From assembly GCA_027704905.1 (NCBI GenBank), contig CM051004.1, positions 4,014,628-4,078,627 of the forward strand: a stretch of 64,000 nt of DNA, read 5' to 3'. The stretch's first letter is position 1. Each line of letters starts with the position of its first letter. This DNA is from Muraenolepis orangiensis (taxonomy: Eukaryota; Chordata; Actinopteri; Gadiformes; Muraenolepididae). The notes under the pieces are model-generated. The model was given only the letters and a program-made list of their open reading frames with translations, did not search any database and had not been told where the DNA came from. Below, piece after piece: positions 63,925 through 64,000 of this stretch. Made by a program: the position numbers and the translations under genes.

Positions 63925-64000
63925 CTATTAGATTAGATTCAGAGTGCAAATGTTGCAGTAAAGTGCATAATATATAATGTACAGTGGTTAAATAAGATAT
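63925..64000 (-). mobile_element. LINE family B 3' end, cut by window edge
   Basis: ATTAGATTAGATTCAGAGTGCAAATG then TTGCAGTAAAGTGCAT and CAGTGGTTAAATAAGAT match 25975-26100. Confidence 0.85.

Overview
The window is vertebrate nuclear DNA, almost certainly from a bony fish. It has multi-exon genes with GT/AG splice sites, a fish-type retrotransposon load (CR1/L2-like LINEs with TCAAG or TTACA tails, hAT and palindromic MITEs, tRNA-derived SINE remnants), and very many micro- and minisatellites. That satellite density would fit a repeat-rich lineage such as the gadiforms, but this is only a guess.

Layout. 1-12.2 kb: the 3' two thirds of tp63 (+ strand), running from inside the DNA-binding domain to the SAM/alpha C-terminus, plus the 3' UTR. 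12.2-16.4 kb: a retrotransposon graveyard that coincides with a loss of synteny. 16.4-24.6 kb: trmt13 (+), complete, 503 codons by my splicing. 24.5-33.4 kb: lrrc39 (-), convergent with trmt13; eight coding exons found, the first exon not found. 33.4-43.2 kb: more LINE debris, including a near full-length copy. 43.2-51.4 kb: dbt (-), complete, 467 codons. 52.9-59.0 kb: rtca (+), complete, 356 codons, divergent from dbt. 60.9-64 kb: the first five exons of cdc14a (+), which runs off the window. The order trmt13-lrrc39-dbt-rtca-cdc14a is the human 1p21.2 order; tp63 upstream is not (human TP63 is on 3q28).

The genes share no single pathway: a p53-family epithelial transcription factor, a tRNA 2'-O-methyltransferase, a sarcomeric LRR protein, the E2 core of mitochondrial branched-chain ketoacid dehydrogenase, an RNA 3'-phosphate cyclase and a dual-specificity phosphatase. 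All splice junctions were read by eye, and the phases close without frameshift in every gene.

The most unusual feature is how the tandem repeats are placed. Nearly every intron from 16 kb on holds its own private minisatellite. In at least eight cases, across trmt13, dbt, rtca and cdc14a, the repeat unit overlaps a real exon edge, so the array multiplies a splice donor, a splice acceptor or the end of the coding sequence. Examples are 13 exact 58-bp copies of an rtca exon end with its donor, and six exact 48-bp copies of the dbt C-terminal codons and stop. I also report CTCF-like 25/50-bp repeats in the trmt13 promoter, a promoter module shared by trmt13, dbt and rtca, a cluster of miR-203 seed sites in the tp63 3' UTR, a GC-AG intron in dbt, a bidirectional poly(A) signal, and nested transposons.
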